From: Caldisericales bacterium
GTDB taxonomy: Bacteria; Caldisericota; Caldisericia; Caldisericales; Caldisericaceae
NCBI GenBank assembly: GCA_015489815.1
Contig: WFZA01000010.1
Coordinates: 1-35,431, forward strand
Length of the DNA stretch: 35,431 nucleotides
Reading direction: 5' to 3'
Positions within the stretch are counted from its first letter, which is position 1. Each line of letters starts with the position of its first letter. Positions 25,190 to 32,400 of the stretch are shown piece by piece. The translations under genes were made by a program, and so were the position numbers. A model generated the notes under the pieces. That model did no database searches. It saw only the letters and a list, made by a program, of their open reading frames with translations, and had not been told where the DNA came from.

Positions 25190-25216
25190 GCGGGGAAAAA
25201 CTAAGTTTTTCCCCGC
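25190..25216 (-). terminator. Stem-loop between binding-protein and permease genes
   Basis: GCGGGGAAAAA (25190-25200) pairs with TTTTTCCCCGC (25206-25216) around a 5 nt loop, and the repeat is perfect. On the minus strand no T-run follows beyond the arm, so it is more likely a partial terminator or a 3' stabiliser that raises binding-protein mRNA over permease mRNA. That pattern is common in importers of this class. Confidence 0.65.
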
Positions 25217-25227
25217 ATTATTAGTAA

Positions 25228-26823
25228 TTACTTACTTCCCTGCTCTATGTATGTTGTATTGAAGTGGTAATCGCCCGTAGGATACAGAACGAAACCCTTC
25301 ACATTACTTCTAAATACAAGTGTTTGTTTTGCATGAGCAAGTGGAACCCAAGGTGCATCATTATGAATAATTACCTGTTCCTGTTTATAGATCTCAACTC
25401 TTTTTTCGTGGTCAGTCGTACTTTGCGCTTCCATATTTAATTCGTGAATTTTGGGATTACGGTAGAATGCTACATTTCCTGCAGAACCTACAGTAGCTGC
25501 ATCAGGATCAAGTAGCACATATAAGAAGTCGTCAGGATCTGCATAATCTGCCGTCCAGCCTAACAAACACATTGCATGCTCTCCGTTTTCAGTCTTCTGA
25601 AGATAAGTGCCCCAATCGTAACTTACAATCTGAGCGTCAATTCCAACTTTCTTTAAGTCTGCCTGAATAGCAGTTGCAATTTTCCTTGGGTCAAACATGT
25701 ACGGGCGGGAAACAGGCATTGCCCAGAGATTCGTCTTAAATCCATTTGGATAACCTGCTTCTTTTAAAAGTTCTTTTGCCTTCTCGGGATTATATTCGTA
25801 ATCCTGAATTTGATCGTTGTATCCCCAAAGCGTTGGAGGAATCGGATTCTTAGCAACAATTGCAGTTCCCTTATAGAGATTTTTCACAATATCCGCTTTG
25901 TTAATTGCATAGTTAATTGCACGACGCACACGGACATCAGCAAACGGCTTCTGGAAACCAGGCGTATCTTTTCCCATGTTCATAGCAAGGTAACCTACAT
26001 TAAGTCCAGGTTCACTAAGAATTGTGAGATTCGGATCGTCACTTATGCTCTTTAAGTCATCCGGATTCGGAAATTCCATTCCCTGAACCTCACCCTTTTT
26101 CAAAGCAAGTAAACGCGCTGATGGATCTGGAATTACTTTAAAGATAAGTTTGTCAATCTTTGGCTTTGGACCCCAATATCCATCCCATTTTTCCAGTGTA
26201 ATGTGGTCTCCTTTCACCCATTCAACAAATTTAAATGGACCTGTTCCTACAGGATGCATAAACCACTGGTCTTTCCACTTATTTGCTGCAGTAGGGCTTA
26301 CGACAAACATTGTAAACATTGCCATTGTACTGATAAACGGAGCAAATGGCTTACTAAGCGTAATTTTAACTGTATAATCGTCAACTTTTTCTGTTTTCTT
26401 AATTTCGCTGAAGCACCATCCCCAATACTCCCACTTTCCGTACTTATGGAATGGGTGGTTCTTGTCGCGCTGTCTCTCATATGAGAACACAACTGCATCT
26501 GCATTGAACGGTGTTCCATCCTGGAATTTAACGCCTTTTCTCAAGTGGAATGTCCATACGAGACCATCAGGTGAAGTATCCCAACTCGTTGCAAGACAGG
26601 GCTCTATGTCTGTTGTTCCAGGTTTATACTTTACTAGCCCCTCGAAGATGTTATCCATAACAGTAATAGACTCTCCATCCGTTACATCTGCGGGATCAAG
26701 CTCTACAGCATCACCAGCTTTTGCAAACACCAAGGTCACAGGTGTTTTTTCCTTCGGCGCACATCCTGCAAATGTTACAGCCACAAACGCTATAACAAGC
26801 AGAAAAACTAAAATTTTCTTCAT
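25228..26823 (-). CDS. Peptide-type ABC transporter substrate-binding lipoprotein (SBP_bac_5)
   Basis: This 531-residue extracytoplasmic protein captures peptides or similar solutes. The lipoprotein signal is MKKILVFLLV with FAGC and C21 as the anchor. The mature part shows family motifs LDPADVTDGESI, VWTFHLRKGVKFQDGTPFNADAV, MHPVGTGPFKFVEW and VRRAINYAINKADIV. The C-terminal lobe has the LLGWTADYADPDDFLYVLLD block. AGGAGG precedes the ATG. It is transcribed from a TTGACA-16-TATTAT promoter with a leader of about 155 nt. The substrate cannot be named; nickel, oligosaccharide and dipeptide proteins share this fold. Confidence 0.94.
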   Translation of the reverse strand: MKKILVFLLVIAFVAVTFAGCAPKEKTPVTLVFAKAGDAVELDPADVTDGESITVMDNIFEGLVKYKPGTTDIEPCLATSWDTSPDGLVWTFHLRKGVKFQDGTPFNADAVVFSYERQRDKNHPFHKYGKWEYWGWCFSEIKKTEKVDDYTVKITLSKPFAPFISTMAMFTMFVVSPTAANKWKDQWFMHPVGTGPFKFVEWVKGDHITLEKWDGYWGPKPKIDKLIFKVIPDPSARLLALKKGEVQGMEFPNPDDLKSISDDPNLTILSEPGLNVGYLAMNMGKDTPGFQKPFADVRVRRAINYAINKADIVKNLYKGTAIVAKNPIPPTLWGYNDQIQDYEYNPEKAKELLKEAGYPNGFKTNLWAMPVSRPYMFDPRKIATAIQADLKKVGIDAQIVSYDWGTYLQKTENGEHAMCLLGWTADYADPDDFLYVLLDPDAATVGSAGNVAFYRNPKIHELNMEAQSTTDHEKRVEIYKQEQVIIHNDAPWVPLAHAKQTLVFRSNVKGFVLYPTGDYHFNTTYIEQGSK

Positions 26824-26979
26824 AAAAACCTCCTTTGTTGTTTAAATTTAAATAAAAAGCAATAGTAACTTTTCAGGGAATTTATATAAGGCAGATCACC
26901 TCCCTCACATCGACACTGGATGTAAATTCCTTAATCTATTTGTATAGGTTAACCAGAAATTGAATGTATTCTCTTCCAT
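26824..26979 (-). promoter_or_regulatory. Long structured leader of the ABC importer operon
   Basis: The predicted 5' leader is about 155 nt. It contains an 8 bp inverted repeat (GGAATTTA at 26877-26884 with TAAATTCC at 26923-26930) that encloses 38 nt. Inside lies a smaller ACATC/GATGT hairpin. On the minus strand it also has GGAGGTGATC (complement of 26894-26903), a 10 nt match to the anti-Shine-Dalgarno tail of 16S rRNA, with no start codon just after it. The real ribosome site, AGGAGG, is next to the ATG. No known riboswitch class is recognised. Confidence 0.45.
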
Positions 26980-26985
26980 ATAGGG

Positions 26986-27013
26986 ATAATAAAAGAATAT
27001 TAAATCCTGTCAA
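26986..27013 (-). promoter_or_regulatory. Promoter of the ABC importer operon
   Basis: The minus strand has TTGACA (27013-27008), 16 bp spacer, then TATTAT (26991-26986). It sits 22 bp after the DUF89 stop codon with no terminator between, so some read-through from DUF89 is possible. Confidence 0.65.
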
Positions 27014-27035
27014 TACCCATAGAAGGATAAAGTAT

Positions 27036-27896
27036 TCACACCGTAAAGTTTTTTGACTTCAAAAGTACCATACTTCCTTTTGGAAGCCCTGTATCTTTAG
27101 AAATAGGATTGCACTTTACCTTAAACAAGAAAAATATAGGTGCCTGTTCATTAGAAAGAGTTTCATAATTTCCCTGGCCTTTTGCAATTATAAACGAAGC
27201 ACGAGAAAAAATACTCTTAAATTCTTGAGAACACGAAGAAAGAACAGTTCCAGCAATAGAAGAGCCTGTAGATATAATTTTACAGTCTATACCAGATTTC
27301 ACAGCATCCTCTCTCGTTGCATCGTTAATAATAGGATGCTCTTTCACCGCATATAACACGCGCTTTCCGTACTTCCTAAGTTCTTCAATTAACGGCCTAT
27401 CAAACACAGTCTCTCCTGCGTTATCCGATAAAAAAAGCACTTGCTCCGTTTTAAGCAGTTTTTCTCTAAAGAATTCAAAATCTTCCAATACAAAGCGGGC
27501 TTTCTCAATTTCATCAAACTCTTTTATAATATCAATTTGCTCCAGAGTGCTGCCCAGATCAATTGCATTTCCTACTATAGAAATTTTTACAGCTTCTTTT
27601 AAGGAATCGTTTGCACTTTTTACTTTCATCTGCATTCTAGGATACAGATTTAGTGCAGTTTTTATGTGTTCATCTTTTACCTTAAAGTAAGGATCAAAAT
27701 TTCTGGTATTTTCCTCTACAAGTTTATACATAGGCATTGCTGCTTCTGGAGGAGTGAGAGAAAGGTTAATTCTCTCAACGAATTTTCCTGCATCGTTTAA
27801 AATTTTGCGTATTAACTTTGCGTCATTTGTAGCTGACTTAGCAGCTCTATATGCCTGATTAAACATACATGGTATGCACTCTAACTTCGCCTTCAT
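27036..27896 (-). CDS. DUF89/ARMT1-like damage-control phosphatase domain protein
   Basis: This 286-residue protein is of the DUF89 family, metal-dependent phosphatases that are proposed to hydrolyse damaged or excess phospho-metabolites. The N-terminal C7-x-x-C10 pair (ECIPCMFNQ) is typical of the bacterial and archaeal subgroup. The metal and phosphate motif is DNAGETVFDRPLIEEL, followed by VKEHPIINDATREDA, and AKGQGNYETLSN near the C-terminus is also conserved. A ribosome site AGGAGG precedes the ATG at 27896. The gene stands between a terminator and the importer promoter. The substrate is unknown. Confidence 0.88.
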   Translation of the reverse strand: MKAKLECIPCMFNQAYRAAKSATNDAKLIRKILNDAGKFVERINLSLTPPEAAMPMYKLVEENTRNFDPYFKVKDEHIKTALNLYPRMQMKVKSANDSLKEAVKISIVGNAIDLGSTLEQIDIIKEFDEIEKARFVLEDFEFFREKLLKTEQVLFLSDNAGETVFDRPLIEELRKYGKRVLYAVKEHPIINDATREDAVKSGIDCKIISTGSSIAGTVLSSCSQEFKSIFSRASFIIAKGQGNYETLSNEQAPIFFLFKVKCNPISKDTGLPKGSMVLLKSKNFTV

Positions 27897-27942
27897 CTTA
27901 GCCTCCTATGTTTTGGATAGTATACAGAAACATGCTAAAAAT

Positions 27943-27974
27943 AAAAGCGGGAATAAAAGTCTCTTCCCGCTTTT
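27943..27974 (-). terminator. Terminator after the flavoenzyme gene
   Basis: AAAAGCGGGAA (27943-27953) pairs with TTCCCGCTTTT (27964-27974) around a 10 nt loop. On the minus strand it is followed by TTTTATTTTT. The mirrored arms also end in T-runs on the plus strand, so it could act in both directions. It lies 30 bp after the flavoenzyme stop. Confidence 0.8.
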
Positions 27975-28003
27975 TTAAAAACTAATTTGTGCAATAAATA
28001 GGA

Positions 28004-29923
28004 CTATATAAGTTTTGCTACCTCAAATCCTTCTCTTACCGCATCTATAATCTTGCGTGTTTTTACGGCGTCTCCTACAATGTACGATTCGTATTTCCCT
28101 CTGATACTATCGTACAAACTATGATCACTAATGCCCCCAAATGCTACGACAAAATAATCCACAGGGAACTCCCTACTACCCGCTATAACGACTCCTTTCT
28201 TAATTTCTTTAACAGGTGTATTCGTAAAGTACTGAACATTCTTTTCTTTTAATTCTCTCATTAAATAACTCTTACTGTTTGTTTCCATGTCTCGTGCGAT
28301 CTCAGGCAGCATTTCAAGTATAGTTACCTCATTTCCTCTCTCAGCAAGGTACAATGCCGTTTCACAGCCTACAAGTCCTCCGCCGCCCACTACAACTTTC
28401 TTTCCTTCAATTTTTACATCCCCGCGTAGAACTTTCCTGAATGTAACCACATTACCTCCGTCAATTCCTTTAATAGGAGGAACAAGACACTTTGAACCAT
28501 GGGCAAGGATTACTGCATCTGGATTAAAGGCAGAAATTTCCTCAGCATCTGCTTCTTTGTTCGTCACCAACTTTATGTCCAACTTTTTAAGAAGATACTC
28601 GTAATAATCAAGAAGCCATCTTAATTTATCTTTTCCGGGCGGCACAGCTGCAAGTGCTAAAGCACCACCAATTCTATCAGACTTTTCCCACACTTCTACT
28701 TCGTGACCTCTCATTTTTAAAGTCGTTGCAGCTTCAAGTCCGGCAGGACCACTCCCAACAACTAATACCTTCTTTTTAGCAGCTGCTTGTGGCAAGAATT
28801 CACTCCAATCAAGTTTACCAACGGAAGGATTCACTCCGCATCTGATTGCCGTACCCTCGTCGTGACGCGCCTTAATACATTCACTACATCCAATACACTT
28901 CTTAATTTCTTTCTCTTTGCCCAGCTCAGCTTTCAATGGCCAATCAGGATCAGCTATAAGTGTCCTTCCAAGAGCAACGAGATCCGCTTTTCTATTAGCA
29001 ATAATACTCTCTGCAACTTCAGGACTACGAATCATCCCAACAGCCACGACAGGTATGCTGACACCCTGCTTTTTAAGTTCCTCAGCAAAATTCGTTCTCC
29101 AGGCTTCCTTATACTGCATAGGTTCAAGCCTGTATTCTTTGTTTCCAAATCCAACATCCGCATGAACTGCCGCATATCCTATTTCCTCAAATGCTTTAGC
29201 AATTTTTGCCCCTTCTGCGATGTCTATCCCACCGTCAACAAAGTCTATTACTCCAAGCCTTGCAGTAACGGTAAAATTCTGTCCACACAGTTCTTTAATT
29301 CGCTCTATTATCATGCGGGCAAATCGTACTCGGTTTTCTAAGCTTCCACCAAACTTATCGGTTCTTTTGTTCGTAATTGGTGAAAGAAACTGATCTACTA
29401 ATAAAGCATGTGCTGCCTCTATTTCCACCCCGTCAAAAAGAGCCTTCTTAGCCCGTAAAGCGGACTGTGCAAAAATTTCAACAATTTCATTTATCTCATC
29501 CTCAGTTAACACATGCGGATGTAAATGGTCTTTTCGCAAATCCACATCTGAAGGCGCAACTGGAATTTTTCCTTCAGAATGCTCTAACTCAGAGAAAAGA
29601 CCGGGATGGGTAAGCTCCATAAACGCCAACGAATTATACTTATGGATTTCGTAAGCAACCCTGCTCAATCCAGGAATAAATTGATCGGAGTCAATTCTTG
29701 GCTGCGTAGCACCATGCCTGGCATCGGGATATTGGATACACATATTCTCAAGTGTTACAATCGCTGCACCACCCTTTGCCCTACGCGCATAATGGTACAC
29801 AAATTCCGGTGTTACTTCGCCTTTAATAGATGCTAGGTTCGTCGATATTGGGGGGAAGATAATTCTGTTTTTTAATGTTAAGCTACCTACACGCACTTCT
29901 GAAAATAAATTACTAAACCTCAT
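28004..29923 (-). CDS. Old-yellow-enzyme family NADH:flavin oxidoreductase with FeS cluster and NAD(P)H domain
   Basis: This 639-residue cytosolic flavoenzyme resembles 2,4-dienoyl-CoA reductase and related ene-reductases. The N-terminal TIM barrel (1-335) binds FMN. A four-cysteine cluster site follows: C343, C346, C349 and C362, for [4Fe-4S]. Then comes a flavin/NAD-binding region with the dinucleotide motif VLVVGSGPAGLEAATTLKMR near residue 385 and a second one, KVVVGGGGLVGCETALYLAE. The barrel loop that usually reads HGAHGYL here reads EAAHALLVDQFLSP, so substrate range may differ. It starts just after arsR with a ribosome site (GAAGGAGGT) inside the arsR end, so the two are one operon and regulation by ArsR is likely. 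The substrate is unknown. Confidence 0.92.
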   Translation of the reverse strand: MRFSNLFSEVRVGSLTLKNRIIFPPISTNLASIKGEVTPEFVYHYARRAKGGAAIVTLENMCIQYPDARHGATQPRIDSDQFIPGLSRVAYEIHKYNSLAFMELTHPGLFSELEHSEGKIPVAPSDVDLRKDHLHPHVLTEDEINEIVEIFAQSALRAKKALFDGVEIEAAHALLVDQFLSPITNKRTDKFGGSLENRVRFARMIIERIKELCGQNFTVTARLGVIDFVDGGIDIAEGAKIAKAFEEIGYAAVHADVGFGNKEYRLEPMQYKEAWRTNFAEELKKQGVSIPVVAVGMIRSPEVAESIIANRKADLVALGRTLIADPDWPLKAELGKEKEIKKCIGCSECIKARHDEGTAIRCGVNPSVGKLDWSEFLPQAAAKKKVLVVGSGPAGLEAATTLKMRGHEVEVWEKSDRIGGALALAAVPPGKDKLRWLLDYYEYLLKKLDIKLVTNKEADAEEISAFNPDAVILAHGSKCLVPPIKGIDGGNVVTFRKVLRGDVKIEGKKVVVGGGGLVGCETALYLAERGNEVTILEMLPEIARDMETNSKSYLMRELKEKNVQYFTNTPVKEIKKGVVIAGSREFPVDYFVVAFGGISDHSLYDSIRGKYESYIVGDAVKTRKIIDAVREGFEVAKLI

Positions 29924-29924
29924 T

Positions 29925-30251
29925 TTATTTACCTCCTTCTCTAATATGATTTAATGCGATATCGATCATCTCTTTTACATGCTTATCAGATATAGCATAG
30001 CGTATAAATCTCCCATCACGCTCAGTGGTAACGAGTTGTGCCATTCGGAGAACACGCATCTGCCACGAAACTGCAGGCTGATTTAATACCAATTTCTCTC
30101 CAATTTTAGTAACACATATAGGCCCTTCCTTTATTAAGAGAAGTAATATTCTTAATCTCGTAGGATCAGAAAAAATATTAAAAAATTCTGCAAGGTTTTT
30201 AAAATCTACTTCTTTACTACTCTTTTCTGAGAGGTTTTCGTTGTTTTGCAC
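29925..30251 (-). CDS. ArsR-family transcriptional regulator
   Basis: This 108-residue dimeric winged-helix repressor or sensor has a helix-turn-helix with LRILLLLIKEGPICVTKIGEKL and QPAVSWQMRVLRMAQLV, followed by the wing TTERDGRFIRYAI. Only one cysteine lies in the recognition region (GPICVTK), so a classical two- or three-cysteine metal site is not obvious; redox or small-molecule sensing is possible. The start is GTG at 30251 with AAGGAG upstream. A palindromic operator candidate lies just after a consensus promoter, and the flavoenzyme gene follows directly. Confidence 0.93.
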   Translation of the reverse strand: MQNNENLSEKSSKEVDFKNLAEFFNIFSDPTRLRILLLLIKEGPICVTKIGEKLVLNQPAVSWQMRVLRMAQLVTTERDGRFIRYAISDKHVKEMIDIALNHIREGGK

Positions 30252-30281
30252 GATAATACTCCTTAATTATATAATTTTCGT

Positions 30282-30297
30282 ATAAGCATATACTTAT
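30282..30297 (-). promoter_or_regulatory. Candidate ArsR operator
   Basis: ATAAG-n6-CTTAT is a perfect 5+5 inverted repeat. It sits about 8-23 bp downstream of the predicted start of transcription, a position where binding would block RNA polymerase. That it is bound by the arsR product is inferred from the usual autoregulation of this family. Confidence 0.5.
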
Positions 30298-30311
30298 GCA
30301 TTAACGACGGA

Positions 30312-30339
30312 ATTATACTAAAATTAAGTCCAATGTCAA
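30312..30339 (-). promoter_or_regulatory. Consensus promoter of the arsR operon
   Basis: The minus strand has TTGACA (30339-30334), 16 bp spacer, TATAAT (30317-30312): both boxes are perfect. Such a strong promoter is consistent with control by a repressor. Confidence 0.8.
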
Positions 30340-30514
30340 TAGAAACTGTTAAAAAGCAAAAACACCTAGCATTCACAGAAACTTTTGAGTAGAAAATTTT
30401 AACTAAAACATTGATTAATTCAGAAAAAATAATTTTTGTCAAACAAACAAAATAAATAATACAAATATTCAGGATAAAGCACAATATTTAATTAAAATTT
30501 TTATTGATATGCTA
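30340..30514. other. AT-rich intergenic stretch with no gene
   Basis: This is the middle of the 342 bp region between the arsR and hsp20 starts, holding the divergent promoters at its flanks. The middle is over 75% A+T with poly-A and poly-T tracts. No CIRCE element (TTAGCACTC-n9-GAGTGCTAA), no second operator copy and no convincing coding sequence were seen. Confidence 0.6.
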
Positions 30515-30542
30515 TTGACAAATTTAGAATATTTTTTATAAT
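30515..30542 (+). promoter_or_regulatory. Consensus promoter of hsp20
   Basis: TTGACA (30515-30520), 16 bp spacer, TATAAT (30537-30542), then a second TATAAT (30542-30547) overlaps by one base. Upstream A/T tracts could act as an UP element. The ATG is at 30594 with GAAGGAGGTGG before it. Confidence 0.8.
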
Positions 30543-30593
30543 ATAATTGCAAATAAAGAAAAAATAAAAAATGCGTAAGAAGGAGGTGGTAAT

Positions 30594-31070
30594 ATGGCAA
30601 TCTGGGATCCATTTGATGAAGTAAGAAAGTTAGAAGAAGCAATCGACAGCGTATTTAACGATTTCTGGAGGACTGAAGGTAGAAGAGCACTTCCTACCTC
30701 TAAAAGGAGCAAAGGTGGCGAAATAGCACGCACCGAAGAAATTATATGGTCTCCTGCAATTGATTTAATAGATAGAGATAAAGAAATCATTGTAAGAGCT
30801 GATCTTCCAGGTGTAAGCAAAGACGACATCAAAATCAAAATAGATCCAGAGAGCATCTCTATCTCCGGGGAGATCAAAAAAGAGAAAAAGGAAGAAAACG
30901 AAACATACTACAGAGAAGAAAGGGTCTACGGCAAGTTCAGTAGAGTAATTCCACTGCCTTCTGAAGTAGATCCTGAAAAAGCCGAAGCAAAATTTGAAAA
31001 TGGTGTTTTAGAAATCAAGGTTCCAAAAGTTAAACCTGCTAAAAAAGTAAAAGAGATTACATTGAAATAG
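30594..31070 (+). CDS. Hsp20/alpha-crystallin small heat-shock protein
   Basis: This 158-residue chaperone keeps unfolding proteins soluble in an ATP-independent way. It has an N-terminal arm (WDPFDEVRKLEEAIDSVFND), then the alpha-crystallin domain (about 48-145, SPAIDLIDRDKEIIVRADLPG to NGVLEIKVPKVK), which holds the conserved A-x-x-x-n-G-v-L motif (AEAKFENGVLEIKVP). The short tail ends KEITLK, with an I-x-L in place of the usual I-x-I/V. It is the only gene of its unit, read from a consensus promoter and stopped at a palindrome that includes its own stop codon. Confidence 0.95.
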   Translation: MAIWDPFDEVRKLEEAIDSVFNDFWRTEGRRALPTSKRSKGGEIARTEEIIWSPAIDLIDRDKEIIVRADLPGVSKDDIKIKIDPESISISGEIKKEKKEENETYYREERVYGKFSRVIPLPSEVDPEKAEAKFENGVLEIKVPKVKPAKKVKEITLK

Positions 31071-31100
31071 GAAAAAGGGGCTTAAGCCCCTTTTTCCTAT
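31067..31100. terminator. Bidirectional terminator between hsp20 and tldE
   Basis: A perfect 34 bp palindrome is centred between 31083 and 31084: arms GGAAAAAGGGGCTT and AAGCCCCTTTTTCC, extended by 3 bp on each side. It is G/C-rich at the core and A/T-rich at the ends, so it can stop transcription from both sides. It overlaps the hsp20 stop (31068-31070) and ends 1 bp before the tldE stop codon (31102-31104). Confidence 0.85.
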
Positions 31101-31101
31101 A

Positions 31102-32400
31102 CTACTTTGACGAAATGGAAACAGATGGAAGGTATATGTATGGCGCAATGTATTTATCAGTCCATATATTTTCTTTAGAAACCGCAATATCTTTTAGCAC
31201 ATCAAAAACATTGAAGTTAATCATTACATCTTTAACTCTGCCCACAATCGCACCATTTTCTACGAGATAGCCTAACTCTATATTTCCTGTAACGAATCCG
31301 CCTATAACATTCCCCATCATGGTACCCATAAGGTTTTCTATGATCAGGACCTTTTTAGGCACTTTAATCATATTGTTAAAAGGCGTTGACCCTGTTTGAA
31401 GTATAAGGTTGCTTGACGAAGGCTGCGGAATAGAAGATAAACCTCTCTGCGCATTACCTCCGTATATGTGGAGCTTAGATGCAGTATCCAGATCGGCAAG
31501 AAAATTCCTTACCTGACCTTTTGCAATTAATTCTTTTCTATGTGAAACTATGCCCTCGTCATCAAACGGAAACGAATAAGCACCTCCGGATAAAAGAGGA
31601 TTGTCAATCAGCGTTAGTTCAGAAGAGAAAATAGCTTGTCCCAATTTCCCCTTAAGCATGGAAAATCCTTTTAGTACATTCTGGCCGTTTAATGCAATAA
31701 GAAGTGGCCGCAAAACTTCACCAATTGAGAACGGAGTAAAGATAACCGGATACTTACCAGAAGGCACCTTCACATTCATATTGGCTGCAAGTACATTTGA
31801 CTTTAGTTTATCTTTCATTGTTTCCAAATCGAAAGTGCCGTTAAGCGATCGTGCTTCACCTGCGCTTACCTCCAGAAAATTGCCTTCTTTTGTGAAAACT
31901 CCTCCAGCAGATACCGACTTTACAGTTTTCTTAAATGTACTTTCAAACCCTTCACTTGTAACGATAGATTCTTCGAATACACTTCTTTGCATAGAAAAAT
32001 CTGCTTGTAAACCGTCCTTCAAGCTACGAATAAACTCCACAAATTCTCTTCCTAATTCTATCGCAACATTTCTATTTTCATTAACTATAGATTCGTCAAA
32101 ACACTGGACGCTTGGTATTTTATCCACATGGTGTGCAAATTTAAAGCTAACCTCTTTCGAGAATTCTGCAGATCCTAAAGCTAGTTCAATCAATTCCTTT
32201 AAATTTTCTTTACCCGTAGAATACGCAAATCCTATCTTATTATTTTTCATTACGCGTACAGCAAAACCGTTAGTCTCGCCTTCGTCAATTCCTTTAAATT
32301 TATTGTTTTCAAAATCAACTGAAAGTCTATACGATTTTAATTGAAACAGTTCACCCGAAATATTGTTCTCCTTTGTAAGCCTAATAAATTCTTCTTTCAT
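31102..32400 (-). CDS. tldE: TldE (PmbA) subunit of the TldD/E metalloprotease
   Basis: This 432-residue non-catalytic partner of TldD forms the heterodimer that cleaves peptides, including in the maturation of microcin B17-type peptides and the control of toxin/antitoxin proteins in E. coli. The family core GGAYSFPFDDEGIVSHRKEL and the tail GGFVTGNIELGYLVENG are recognisable, while the HExxxH motif of TldD is absent, as expected. Its ATG shares a base with the TldD stop (TAATG at 32400), so translation is coupled. The gene ends against the hsp20 terminator. Confidence 0.92.
   Translation of the reverse strand: MKEEFIRLTKENNISGELFQLKSYRLSVDFENNKFKGIDEGETNGFAVRVMKNNKIGFAYSTGKENLKELIELALGSAEFSKEVSFKFAHHVDKIPSVQCFDESIVNENRNVAIELGREFVEFIRSLKDGLQADFSMQRSVFEESIVTSEGFESTFKKTVKSVSAGGVFTKEGNFLEVSAGEARSLNGTFDLETMKDKLKSNVLAANMNVKVPSGKYPVIFTPFSIGEVLRPLLIALNGQNVLKGFSMLKGKLGQAIFSSELTLIDNPLLSGGAYSFPFDDEGIVSHRKELIAKGQVRNFLADLDTASKLHIYGGNAQRGLSSIPQPSSSNLILQTGSTPFNNMIKVPKKVLIIENLMGTMMGNVIGGFVTGNIELGYLVENGAIVGRVKDVMINFNVFDVLKDIAVSKENIWTDKYIAPYIYLPSVSISSK

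Noticed and set aside
30263-30484. 73-codon reading frame on the minus strand between arsR and hsp20
   Set aside because: It overlaps the arsR promoter and operator, is in very AT-rich sequence, has no ribosome site and shows only random hydrophobic composition.
30543-30593. CIRCE or other heat-shock operator before hsp20
   Set aside because: No TTAGCACTC-n9-GAGTGCTAA-like repeat in the leader or upstream region.
30571-30624. 17-codon frame (MRKKEVVIWQ...) overlapping the hsp20 start
   Set aside because: No ribosome site before it; the strong GAAGGAGGTGG serves the hsp20 ATG, and the short frame is an accident of overlap.
31601-32344. 247-codon frame opposite tldE
   Set aside because: tldE is a clear conserved gene on the other strand, and this frame has the Ser/Leu/Phe-rich composition of an antisense shadow.
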